Positions 16,130 through 24,127 of a stretch of DNA of 45,351 bases are shown in pieces. Positions within the stretch are counted from its first letter, which is position 1, and each line of letters opens with the position of its first letter. The stretch is from Candidatus Aphodousia gallistercoris (GTDB taxonomy: Bacteria > Pseudomonadota > Gammaproteobacteria > Burkholderiales > Burkholderiaceae_F), in NCBI GenBank assembly GCA_018714185.1, contig DVNT01000022.1:1-45351 (forward strand). Reading direction: 5' to 3'. Both the position numbers and the translations under genes were made by a program. The notes beneath the pieces are model-generated. The model was not told where the DNA came from and made no database searches. It saw nothing but the letters and a program-made list of their open reading frames with translations.

Positions 16130-17413
16130 ATGTTATCCCTTAGTGCTTATATTCCGGAGATGATTGAGACGCGCCGGAAATTACACCACCATCCGGAAGT
16201 GGCTTGGACGGAGTTCTTGACGACCCAAGTCATCGTCAACCGCGTTCGCGAATTAGGCTTCAAGACTGTATTGGGCAAGGCCCTATTTGATGAAGAGCAT
16301 GTGCTCGGCCGTGAACCGACTGTAGTTGAGGCCGCTATGGCCCGCTCCTTAAAGCTCGGCATGAATCCGAAGCTTCTTGAAGAATTGCAAGGCTATACCG
16401 GCTGCATGGCCGTTTGGGATACGGGCCGCCCTGGTCCTGTCACGGCGTTGCGTTTTGATATTGACTGCGTCAACGTCGAAGAAAACCATAACGACACGAA
16501 CGAGGCCTTCCGCGGCGGCTTTGATTCCGAATGCGCCGGCCTCATGCACGCTTGCGGACACGATGCCCACGCTTCCATGGGCTTGGCCGTAGCACATTGG
16601 ATTCATGATAATGCCGAACAACTCAACGGCAAGATCAAGATCATCTTCCAACCGGCCGAAGAAGGCACCAAAGGTGCCTGCGGCATCGCCTACTCCAACA
16701 ACCTCGATGACGTCGACTACCTGCTCGGCGCCCACATCGGTGTGTCGGCCCATTTGCACGAAGTGGCCGTGATTCGCAGCGGCTTTTTGGCAACCACAAA
16801 GATGAATGTGTCCTTTACCGGCGTACCGGCGCATGCCGGCGCCGCCGCTGAGCTCGGCCGCAATGCGTTGATGGCAGCTTGCTCGGCCTCTATGCAGGTG
16901 ATGGGCATTGCCCGCCACGGCCAAGGCGATACGAGCGTCAATATCGGCACGCTGCGCGCCGGCGAAGGCCGCAATGTGGTGCCGGTCCATGCCAGCATTG
17001 AAATGGAAGTTCGCGGAAAAACTGCCGCCATTAACCAATACATGCAAGACACGGCCGAACGCATGATCCGCGGCTCTGCCGAAAGCTACGGTGTGCAATA
17101 CAAGATTGATGTCATGGGCAAGGCCGAAAGCATTGTGGCCGATGAAGACCTCTCGAACATGGTCGAAGAAATTGCCAAGACCGTTCCGGGCGTAACCCGC
17201 GTCTTCAACATCAAAGGCTGCACCGGCAGCGAAGACTGCTCCTTGCTCATCAACAAGGTTCAATCCCACGGCGGTAAGGCGGCCTTCTTCTTCTACGGCT
17301 GCAACAACCACGGTCACCACAAGAGCGACTTTGAAGTGCAAGACACGGAAAGCATGCCGGTCGGCCTGCAAATCTTTGTCGAATCTTTACAACGCTTAAA
17401 CGGTCAACACTAA
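16130..17413 (+). CDS. M20-family amidohydrolase, second AbgA-like paralogue
   Basis: Same family and same length (427 residues) as the AbgA-like protein at 12247-13530, but clearly diverged. Metal ligands are seen in MHACGHDAH (His140, Cys142, His144, Asp145) and QPAEEG (Glu177-Glu178). The dimerisation-domain segment PAHAGAAAELGRNALMAACSAS and the HHKSDF motif near the end are also present. It would hydrolyse an amide bond in p-aminobenzoyl-glutamate or a similar N-acyl amino acid. AAAGGAG precedes the ATG. It follows eamA on the same strand after 102 nt and ends in a strong terminator. The two paralogues could be two enzymes with different substrates or subunits of one enzyme. Confidence 0.88.
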   Translation: MLSLSAYIPEMIETRRKLHHHPEVAWTEFLTTQVIVNRVRELGFKTVLGKALFDEEHVLGREPTVVEAAMARSLKLGMNPKLLEELQGYTGCMAVWDTGRPGPVTALRFDIDCVNVEENHNDTNEAFRGGFDSECAGLMHACGHDAHASMGLAVAHWIHDNAEQLNGKIKIIFQPAEEGTKGACGIAYSNNLDDVDYLLGAHIGVSAHLHEVAVIRSGFLATTKMNVSFTGVPAHAGAAAELGRNALMAACSASMQVMGIARHGQGDTSVNIGTLRAGEGRNVVPVHASIEMEVRGKTAAINQYMQDTAERMIRGSAESYGVQYKIDVMGKAESIVADEDLSNMVEEIAKTVPGVTRVFNIKGCTGSEDCSLLINKVQSHGGKAAFFFYGCNNHGHHKSDFEVQDTESMPVGLQIFVESLQRLNGQH

Positions 17414-17438
17414 TCTTTTAGTTGCTTATCAGACCTAC

Positions 17439-17468
17439 CCCCGCTCTAACTGAGCGGGGATTTTTTTT
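17439..17468 (+). terminator. Terminator of the second abgA-like gene
   Basis: CCCCGCTC (17439-17446) pairs with GAGCGGGG (17452-17459), followed by A and eight T. It is a textbook intrinsic terminator 25 nt after the stop. Confidence 0.92.
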
Positions 17469-17480
17469 ATTTTCCAACCA

Positions 17481-17512
17481 AAAAAAAGCTCCGGGGGGAA
17501 GAAGACCGGAGC
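17481..17512 (-). terminator. Unassigned minus-strand terminator in gene-free DNA
   Basis: On the minus strand GCTCCGG and CCGGAGC form a 7 bp GC-rich stem followed by eight T. The nearest minus-strand gene upstream, gap, already has its own terminator about 300 nt earlier. Something transcribed from between about 17520 and 17790 may end here. Confidence 0.65.
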
Positions 17513-17790
17513 CTATATCTCATAACAACAGGGGAGATACTTTCAAAGAGGATTGCATGTTTGCATGAGTGAAAATATGCCTGAAAAATGGCTTTTCAAC
17601 AATAGGCAAAATGGCTATATCTTTTTGAAGAAATTTTCTAATTAATTGATTTATATAATAAAATAAGAATGTTCGACTTTGCCCCTGTTACATTTCGAAT
17701 AACAATTTTTCAAAAGTAATCCAAATTCTCTAAGAAAAATCAACTAGGGAAAGCACTAACCCGATTGTCTTCCGAACAATCGTTTGCCAA
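17513..17790. other. AT-rich stretch without a recognised gene
   Basis: No credible protein gene is seen on either strand. Short frames such as GTG at about 17570 (19 codons) have no support. AACAGGGG near 17527 and CCCCTGTT near 17682 form an inverted pair about 150 nt apart. On the minus strand TATA-rich sequence near 17650 could hold a promoter for a small RNA ending at the terminator at 17481-17512. Confidence 0.35.
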
Positions 17791-17843
17791 ACAAAAGAAA
17801 AGGCGCAGGGCTTGGTCGTAATGACCCGCAAAAACCCTGCGCC
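17791..17843 (-). terminator. Terminator of the tkt-gap operon
   Basis: On the minus strand GGCGCAGGG (rc of 17835-17843) pairs with CCCTGCGCC (rc of 17802-17810), followed by TTTTCTTTTG. It lies 20 nt past the gap stop codon. The loop of about 24 nt is long. Confidence 0.85.
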
Positions 17844-17863
17844 AGCATCAGGATGGCAACTGA

Positions 17864-18892
17864 TTATTGTGCAGCCATCATAGCGCAGGCCGTATCAAGC
17901 ATGCGGCAGGAGAAGCCCCATTCATTGTCGTACCAAGCCGTCACCTTCACGAGACGCGTGCCGGAGACTTTCGTCAAGGTTGAGTCAAAGATGGAGGAAT
18001 GAGAATCGTGGTTAAAGTCAACCGAAACCAACAATTCATCGTTGTAGCCCAAAATGCCTTGGTTTTCCGGCTTTTCAGCAGCAGCCTTCATGATCGCATT
18101 GACTTCTTCGACCGTCGTGTCGCGCTTGGCTTCAAACGTGAGGTCCACGAAGGAAACGTTAATCGTCGGTACGCGCACGGCAAAGCCGTCGAGCTTGCCG
18201 TTCAATTCCGGCAAAACCAAGCCGACGGCAGCGGCGGCGCCGGTCTTGGTCGGAATCATGGATTGCGTGGCCGCACGAGCGCGGCGCAAATCCTTGTGAT
18301 ACACGTCCGTTAACACTTGGTCGTTCGTGTAGGAGTGAATCGTGGTCATCAAACCGCGTTCCACACCTAAACCGTCATTTAAGGCCTTCACAACCGGTGC
18401 CAAGCAATTGGTCGTGCAGGACGCGTTAGAGACAACCGTCATGTCTTTCGTGAGCACGTCTTGGTTCACGCCGTAGACCACCGTGGCATCCACGCCTTTG
18501 CCCGGAGCAGAGATGAGCACCTTTTTCGCACCGCCTTCGAGGTGGGCAAGGCACTTTTCTTTGGTGCGGAAAGCGCCCGTACATTCGAGCACGACGTCAA
18601 CACCCAATTCTTTCCAAGGCAGATTGCGAGGATCGCGGTCGCAGAAAACGCGCATGCGATCACCGTCGACAATCAAATACTTTTCCGTATCGGAGACTTC
18701 TTCGACTTTCACATCATGGTTAAAGTGCCCGTGAACCGTATCATGGCGGAGCAAATGGGCATTCGTCTTGATGTCGCCCATGGCATTAATGGCCACGATT
18801 TCAATGTCGTGCTTTTTGCCCAATTCATAGTGGGCGCGAAGTACATTGCGACCGATGCGACCGAAACCGGTAATTGCGACTTTAATAGTCAT
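17864..18892 (-). CDS. gap: Glyceraldehyde-3-phosphate dehydrogenase, type I
   Basis: Converts glyceraldehyde-3-phosphate to 1,3-bisphosphoglycerate in glycolysis and back in gluconeogenesis. The 342 residues start with the Rossmann motif GFGRIGRN (10-17). The catalytic segment SNASCTTNC carries Cys159, and HSYTNDQ supplies the partner histidine. WYDNEWGF near the C-terminus is the usual family ending. It begins 21 nt after the tkt stop codon with AAGGGGA as ribosome site, so the two form a tkt-gap operon, a common arrangement in Betaproteobacteria. A hairpin terminator follows. Confidence 0.97.
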   Translation of the reverse strand: MTIKVAITGFGRIGRNVLRAHYELGKKHDIEIVAINAMGDIKTNAHLLRHDTVHGHFNHDVKVEEVSDTEKYLIVDGDRMRVFCDRDPRNLPWKELGVDVVLECTGAFRTKEKCLAHLEGGAKKVLISAPGKGVDATVVYGVNQDVLTKDMTVVSNASCTTNCLAPVVKALNDGLGVERGLMTTIHSYTNDQVLTDVYHKDLRRARAATQSMIPTKTGAAAAVGLVLPELNGKLDGFAVRVPTINVSFVDLTFEAKRDTTVEEVNAIMKAAAEKPENQGILGYNDELLVSVDFNHDSHSSIFDSTLTKVSGTRLVKVTAWYDNEWGFSCRMLDTACAMMAAQ

Positions 18893-18913
18893 GTTTGAAA
18901 ATCCCCTTAAGAT

Positions 18914-20947
18914 TTAGCGTTGAATCAATTGATGAACGGCTTGTACAACGTGATCGACGGTAAAGCCGAATTTTTCCCACAACACGGAAGCCGGTGCCGA
19001 TTCACCGAATGTGTCGATTCCGATAACGGTTCCGCATTTAACATATTTGTACCACAAGCCCGTTGCGCTTGCCTCAATGGCAACCTTCGGAGCCTCGGTT
19101 AGAATCGCCTTTTGCTGATCCGCATCCAGGCGGTCAAACAAATCCATGCACGGCATGGAAACCACCCGAACGCCCAAGCCTTCGGCTTGCAGTGCTTCTC
19201 GCGCTTTCACCGCCAGGGGCACTTCAGAGCCGGTAGCAATCAAAACGCAGTCAATATGGTCTTTACCCTTGGCGGATTCAAGCATCACGTAAGCGCCTTG
19301 CTTGAGCGCTTCATGAGCCTGTGCCACCACCGTCTCGGGCTCGCGCTCGGTAAAGGCGATATTCTGGCGGGATCCGATAATAACCGACGGCGTATGATCG
19401 GACTCGACGGCGCTTTCCCAAGCCACCAACGCTTCAACCGTATCGCACGGACGCCATACGTTCAAATTCGGAATTAACCGCAGGCTCGGAATATGTTCAA
19501 CAGACTGGTGCGTCGGGCCGTCTTCGCCCAAGCCGATAGAGTCGTGCGTGAACACGAAAATCGAGCGCAATTTCATCAAAGCGGCCATGCGAATGGCATT
19601 GCGTGAATAATCCGAGAACGTCAGGAAGGTTGCGCTAAAAGGCACAAAGCCGTGATACAAGGCAATGCCGTTTTGAATGGCACTCATACCGAACTCGCGC
19701 ACGCCGTAATTAATATGCCGTCCCAAATACGTGTCGGGGCGCATGGCTTGAACCCCGGTCCAATTCGTAAGGTTCGAACCGGTTAAGTCCGCCGAGCCGC
19801 CGAGAAGCTCAGGCAAGCGAGGCGCAAAGGCATTCAAGGCCTTTTGGCTTGCCTTGCGCGTTGCAACCGTTTCTTGAGCCTTGGCTGCCTCCGCAATGGC
19901 CTCTTGCATCACTGCATCAAAGTCTTCGGGCAGACTGCCGCTCATGCGGCGCATGAGCTCCGCGTAAAGCTCGGGATAGTCCTTCGCATAGCCCGCCAGC
20001 ATGGCGTTGTACTCAGCTTCGAGTTTGGCGCCGCTTTCACGCGCGCTCATCGCATCATAGATTTCTTGCGGTACTTCAAACGGCCCCCAAGTCCAACCTA
20101 AGGCTTCGCGGGTTAACTTGAGCTCTTCTTCGCCCAAGGCTTCGCCATGGACTTTGCTCGTTCCTTGGCGGTTCGGCGAGCCCTTGCCAATCACGGTTCG
20201 TGCAATAATCAACGTGGGCTTGTCTTGGCTTTGCTTGGCCTCGGCAATAGCACGGTCGACCGCATCGATATCATGGCCGTCAACAGGGCCGATCACGTTC
20301 CAGCCGTAAGACTCGAAACGCTCGCGCGTGTTGTCGGAGAACCAATTGATCACCTTGCCGTCAATGGAAATACCGTTGTCGTCATAAATGGCAATTAAAT
20401 TATTGAGCTTCCACGTACCGGCCAAGGAGCAGACTTCGTGGCTAATGCCCTCCATCATGCAACCGTCGCCCAAGAAGCAGTAGGTATAGTTGTTGATCAC
20501 GTCGTAGCCCGGGCGATTAAACTCGGCCGCGAGCATTTTCTCTGCCAAAGCCATGCCGACAGCGTTGCCGATGCCTTGACCTAAGGGACCGGTCGTTGTT
20601 TCCACGCCCGGGGTGACTTCAACTTCAGGGTGACCCGGGGTTTTACTATGCCACTGGCGGAAAGCTTTGATATCGTCCATGCTCAAGTCATAGCCCGTCA
20701 AATGCAGCAACGCATACTGCAGCATTGAACCGTGGCCGTTACTCAAAATAAAACGGTCTCGTCCCATCCAATGCGGGTTGGCCGGATTGTGGCGCAAATG
20801 CCTTGTCCAAAGCGCTACGGCAATATCGGCCATACCCATCGGCATACCCGGATGGCCGGACTTGGCCTTTTGCACGGCATCCATTGCCAAAGCACGAATC
20901 GCATTGGCCATTAATTGAGGAGTCACAGTGATCATGTTTGCGTCCAT
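18914..20947 (-). CDS. tkt: Transketolase
   Basis: Thiamine-diphosphate enzyme of the non-oxidative pentose phosphate pathway that moves two-carbon units between sugar phosphates. The 677 residues match the family length. The N-terminal block [21 protein letters not shown], the ThDP/Mg motif [13 protein letters not shown] near residue 160, and the mid-protein motif [18 protein letters not shown] are all intact. The start is uncertain: ATG at 20947 has no ribosome site and abuts a T-run after a small hairpin, and the in-frame ATG at 20935 (MITVT) is only slightly better. A promoter candidate lies at 20997-21025. It is the first gene of the tkt-gap operon. Confidence 0.96.
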   Translation of the reverse strand: MDANMITVTPQLMANAIRALAMDAVQKAKSGHPGMPMGMADIAVALWTRHLRHNPANPHWMGRDRFILSNGHGSMLQYALLHLTGYDLSMDDIKAFRQWHSKTPGHPEVEVTPGVETTTGPLGQGIGNAVGMALAEKMLAAEFNRPGYDVINNYTYCFLGDGCMMEGISHEVCSLAGTWKLNNLIAIYDDNGISIDGKVINWFSDNTRERFESYGWNVIGPVDGHDIDAVDRAIAEAKQSQDKPTLIIARTVIGKGSPNRQGTSKVHGEALGEEELKLTREALGWTWGPFEVPQEIYDAMSARESGAKLEAEYNAMLAGYAKDYPELYAELMRRMSGSLPEDFDAVMQEAIAEAAKAQETVATRKASQKALNAFAPRLPELLGGSADLTGSNLTNWTGVQAMRPDTYLGRHINYGVREFGMSAIQNGIALYHGFVPFSATFLTFSDYSRNAIRMAALMKLRSIFVFTHDSIGLGEDGPTHQSVEHIPSLRLIPNLNVWRPCDTVEALVAWESAVESDHTPSVIIGSRQNIAFTEREPETVVAQAHEALKQGAYVMLESAKGKDHIDCVLIATGSEVPLAVKAREALQAEGLGVRVVSMPCMDLFDRLDADQQKAILTEAPKVAIEASATGLWYKYVKCGTVIGIDTFGESAPASVLWEKFGFTVDHVVQAVHQLIQR

Positions 20948-20972
20948 AAAAAAAATCAGTCGTATAAGACTG
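20948..20972 (-). promoter_or_regulatory. Leader hairpin with T-run ending at the tkt start codon
   Basis: On the minus strand CAGTC-TTATAC-GACTG forms a 5 bp stem followed by A and eight T, and the last T is the base before the ATG. It looks like a weak intrinsic terminator placed in the 40 nt leader of tkt. It may be an attenuator, or chance. Confidence 0.4.
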
Positions 20973-20996
20973 CTTCAAGAGCTTATCCAGCTACCG

Positions 20997-21025
20997 ATTT
21001 TAGCGGAAAACCGCCGATAAATTAA
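20997..21025 (-). promoter_or_regulatory. Candidate promoter of tkt-gap
   Basis: On the minus strand TTAATT (-35, 21025-21020) and TAAAAT (-10, 21002-20997) are separated by exactly 17 bp. The spacer contains the small palindrome GCGG-AAAA-CCGC. The start would lie near 20990. The region from 21026 to 21152 holds no other recognisable feature. Confidence 0.55.
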
Positions 21026-21152
21026 GGATTTTTCGGTTACCCGTTTTTCGCTTCAAACAGCAAAGCAATGAGAAATCAAAAATAGGCCTAAGCCTTTCGT
21101 TTCACGATCACAACAACTTATTTGCCGAGCATGCCGCAACTTGCTTGAAAGA

Positions 21153-21611
21153 CTAAAAAAGCGATGGATTCAAATTTTCAGGCGTGACAATTCGAATCGG
21201 GCAATTTGGGTAAGCCGACCGAAATTCCGAGCCTGCATTGTCCTTTTGCCGAGGATTCAATTTGCATTCAAACGCTTGCATGTGTTGATCTCGAACTTCA
21301 ACCAAATCGATTTCTCGACTGTATTCCGTTTCCTGACCGGTACTCTGCCGAATTTTCTTTCCTCGCACTCTCCAGAAATATTGCCGGACAAAAGTTCTTT
21401 CCAAGTCGTGCTTTTTGACTCGCTCCATGAAGAAAAAATTCTCCAAAAGACGCCTGGCATCTTCTCTCATTCCAAAAGGAATGAAATCGTTAATGATAGC
21501 GTTGCGCAATCCCACGTCACAAAAATATATTTTCTTACCTTTCTTGATCTCGTTGTGCATATTTCCATAATACGTTATGGATTTTTTCTGCTTCTTCGTG
21601 TCAATAAGCAT
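21153..21611 (-). pseudogene. Remnant of an AAA ATPase with DUF4143 domain (C-terminal part only)
   Basis: The 152-residue frame matches only the C-terminal DUF4143 half of a family of ATP-binding proteins that normally has about 370-400 residues. Recognisable stretches are EIKKGKKIYFCDVGLRNAII, ARRLLENFFFMERVK, the EIDLVE core with a following AFECK (nuclease-like D-x-V...E-x-K arrangement), and the ending RIVTPENLNPSL. The N-terminal AAA domain with the Walker motifs is missing, and no trace of it is seen upstream, where about 120 nt lead into a peptidase gene on the other strand. The ATG at 21611 has only a weak ribosome site. It is best read as a decayed accessory gene; a short expressed protein is not excluded. 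Confidence 0.65.
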
Positions 21612-21731
21612 AAATACCTATAAGCATTATTACCTACTTTCAAAGGAAAGAGCGTAGCATGTCATTGCTTGCGGCTGACTGCTCTTGCGGGACACCGAAG
21701 CAATAAAAAATACACTCAAAGGAGTTGCATA

Positions 21732-23231
21732 ATGCTGAAAAAATCCATGTTGGTCGCCTCCATTTTGGCGGCCTTTTCTTCATTGAGCTTGGCATGCACG
21801 ACCGTTGTGGTCGGTGAAGATGCCACCGCTGACGGCTCGTTCTTGATCGCCCGCAGCGCTGATAGTTCTGCCTTGAAGGCTCAGCACATGGTGATCCATC
21901 CGGCCAAGAAGAATCAGACCGGCATGTATCGCACCCAAGACTACAAGGGTGCCACTAACTTTGAATATCCCTTACCGAAGAATTCATTGCGCTTTACCAC
22001 GGTCCCCAACTGGCAAACGCAATTGCACGGTGCAGTCGGCTTTAACGAAGCCGGCGTCGGCGTTTCGGGCACGGAATCCATTTTTGCCCGCGACGATGCT
22101 TTAAAGCTTGATCCTTATAACGAAAAGACCGGCATCACCGAAGATGATATTCCGGATGTATTGCTTTCTCGTTGCAAGACAGCTCGCGAAGCCGTTCAAA
22201 CTTTAGGCCATATCGTTGAAACAATCGGTGCCGGCGAAGGCTTCGGCGTTGTGATGGTCGACGAAAAGGAAGTGTGGTATTTCGAAACGGGTACGGGTCA
22301 CCAATGGCTTGCCCAACGCACCCCGAAGGACCAATACTTCGCCACGGGCAACCAAGGCCGCTTGCAAAAGTATGATCCGAAGAGCCCCGACTTCATGGCT
22401 TCCAAGAACTTGGTGCAATGGGCCATTGATAACGGCTTCTACGATCCGAAGAAAGACGGCGAATTCAACTTCTCCAAGGCCTACACCCGCGATGACAGCC
22501 GCGACCGCGTCTATAACGACCCGCGCGTATGGCAAATCCAAAAGATCTTGACGCCGAGCCTCAAGCAAGAAGTGCAAGACGGGCGTAACTTCCCGGTCTA
22601 CGCCAAGCCCGAACAAAAAGTCACCATCGATGACCTCAAAGCCATCATGCGCAACCATTACGAATCCGGCGAACTCAAGAGCCACGACCCGTACACCAAC
22701 GGCTTGCGCGGCGATGAAGAATACCGCCCGATCAGTGTCTTCCGTACGTATGAATCCCACGTGATGCAAGTGCGTCCGTGGATGCCGCGCGAAATCGGCT
22801 CGGTCATTTACCTGGCCATGGGCATGGCAGACCTTTCCGTGTATGTTCCGTACTATCAAGGCCTTGATGCCTACCCGGCTCACTACGGCATGGGCACGAA
22901 CCAAGCCGACAGCCAGTCGCTTTACTGGAAGTACCGCAAGCTGCAAACCTTGGTGATGACCGACTACCCGAAGCTTGCTCCGGTGGTGAAGGAAGCCTAC
23001 AAGAAGTTTGAAGCCGATACGACGGCCAAGCAAAAGGCTTTTGAGGAAGAGTACCTCAAGGTCTATAAGAAAGATGCCAAGAAGGCCGCCAAGATGATCC
23101 ACGACTGGAGCTGGCAAGTGATGGCGGATGCTGAAAAGCTCACCGAAGATTTGACCAACCAAGTCTTTACGATCCGTACGGCCGATATCGAAAAGGCCAA
23201 CTATTTCGCTAACCGCTCCAAGAAGGACTAA
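21732..23231 (+). CDS. Secreted C69-family dipeptidase (PepD-like)
   Basis: Ntn-hydrolase dipeptidase of 499 residues. A signal peptide (residues 1-21, MLKKSMLVASILAAFSSLSL-A) is followed directly by Cys22 in CTTVVVGEDATADGS. In C69 enzymes the mature N-terminal Cys is the nucleophile, so signal cleavage would create the active enzyme outside the cytoplasm. The region before Cys lacks a proper lipobox, so a lipoprotein is less likely. I chose ATG at 21732 because AAAGGAG precedes it; the frame opens 21 codons earlier without support. The protein should cleave dipeptides of broad sequence. A hairpin terminator follows. A related, longer protein lies at 25824-27629. Confidence 0.88.
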   Translation: MLKKSMLVASILAAFSSLSLACTTVVVGEDATADGSFLIARSADSSALKAQHMVIHPAKKNQTGMYRTQDYKGATNFEYPLPKNSLRFTTVPNWQTQLHGAVGFNEAGVGVSGTESIFARDDALKLDPYNEKTGITEDDIPDVLLSRCKTAREAVQTLGHIVETIGAGEGFGVVMVDEKEVWYFETGTGHQWLAQRTPKDQYFATGNQGRLQKYDPKSPDFMASKNLVQWAIDNGFYDPKKDGEFNFSKAYTRDDSRDRVYNDPRVWQIQKILTPSLKQEVQDGRNFPVYAKPEQKVTIDDLKAIMRNHYESGELKSHDPYTNGLRGDEEYRPISVFRTYESHVMQVRPWMPREIGSVIYLAMGMADLSVYVPYYQGLDAYPAHYGMGTNQADSQSLYWKYRKLQTLVMTDYPKLAPVVKEAYKKFEADTTAKQKAFEEEYLKVYKKDAKKAAKMIHDWSWQVMADAEKLTEDLTNQVFTIRTADIEKANYFANRSKKD

Positions 23232-23270
23232 CCGTTAGCCTAACTGGCAGCTTTGATGCTGCCTAAAACA

Positions 23271-23319
23271 AAGATGCGACCGAGAAAGCCCGCGGGCAAC
23301 CGAAGTCGCATCTTTTTTG
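23271..23319 (+). terminator. Terminator of the first C69 dipeptidase gene
   Basis: AAGATGCGAC (23271-23280) pairs with GTCGCATCTT (23305-23314), followed by TTTTT. A second small hairpin, GGCAGC-GCTGCC, sits at 23246-23263 without a T-run. Confidence 0.85.
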
Positions 23320-23395
23320 TCTACAATGTCTGCGAGGAAAAAATTTTGCCGAAACTGAGCATTTTTGCTCCGGAACGGCTTTCAAGATAGAAATT

Positions 23396-24127
23396 ATGCC
23401 GGCACGATTTTACGTTGATTCCCCTTTTTGCATCGGCCAAACACTGGTTTTGCCGGAAAAAACCGCTCATCACGCAAGTCGAGTACTTCGCATGCGCGAA
23501 GGCGACGAAGCCGCACTGTTTGACGGCAAGGGCCGCGAGGCGGATGTCGTGCTGCATTTTTTCGCCGACCGCACTGAAGCAGAAATCGTCAATGTCCGTG
23601 CCTGCCAAACAGAGAGCCCGCTTAAGACCGTTTTGATTCAAGCCCTCGTATCACAAGAAAAGCTGGATTGGATTTTGGAAAAAGCCACTGAACTGGGTGT
23701 CACGGAGATCATCATTGCACCAAGCGAGCGAAGCGTCACACGGCTGGATGCCAAGCGTTTAGCCAAGCGCCTTGAGCAGTGGAATAAGACCGTACAGGCA
23801 GCCTGCGAGCAATGCCAGCGCGGCGTCTTTGCCTCGGTCTATTACAAGCCCAATCTTAAAGAAGCGTTCGAGAGCGTCCGTTCTGAGCTCAAAATCATCC
23901 TTGCCCCTGGAGCAAACGCCTGCTTGGATTTTCAAAATTACCGATCCATCGCGTTTGCCGTCGGTCCTGAAGGTGGTTTTTCTGCCGAAGAAATCCGCTT
24001 GGCCCAAGAACACGGCTTTTTATGCCGACTTATGGGACCGCGCGTGCTGCGCACGGAAACCGCCGGTCTCGCTGCACTGGCTGTAGCCCAGTGGCAAGCA
24101 GGCGACTTTCAACGCAACGCTATCTAA
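23396..24127 (+). CDS. rsmE: 16S rRNA (uracil(1498)-N(3))-methyltransferase RsmE
   Basis: SPOUT-class methyltransferase of 243 residues that methylates N3 of U1498 in 16S rRNA using S-adenosylmethionine. The SAM-binding knot motifs are visible: AVGPEGGFS at 188-196 and LMGPRVLRTETA at 212-223. The N-terminal PUA-like part includes HHASRVLRMREGD (25-37). The ATG at 23396 lacks a strong ribosome site, but its position fits family members (MPARFYV). The last 8 nt overlap the end of the convergent mgtE gene, and no terminator lies between them. Confidence 0.95.
   Translation: MPARFYVDSPFCIGQTLVLPEKTAHHASRVLRMREGDEAALFDGKGREADVVLHFFADRTEAEIVNVRACQTESPLKTVLIQALVSQEKLDWILEKATELGVTEIIIAPSERSVTRLDAKRLAKRLEQWNKTVQAACEQCQRGVFASVYYKPNLKEAFESVRSELKIILAPGANACLDFQNYRSIAFAVGPEGGFSAEEIRLAQEHGFLCRLMGPRVLRTETAGLAALAVAQWQAGDFQRNAI

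Noticed and set aside
16349-17371. 340-codon minus-strand frame opposite the second abgA-like gene
   Set aside because: Antisense shadow rich in Ala/His/Gly; the plus-strand metal-binding motifs decide the strand.
17570-17629. Short GTG-initiated frame of 19 codons in the AT-rich gap
   Set aside because: No ribosome site, no similarity and no sign of coding bias.
21141-21623. 160-codon plus-strand frame opposite the DUF4143 remnant
   Set aside because: The minus strand carries the recognisable DUF4143 sequence; the plus frame resembles nothing.
21669-21731. Longer N-terminus for the first C69 dipeptidase
   Set aside because: It would bury the signal peptide; AAAGGAG supports the ATG at 21732.
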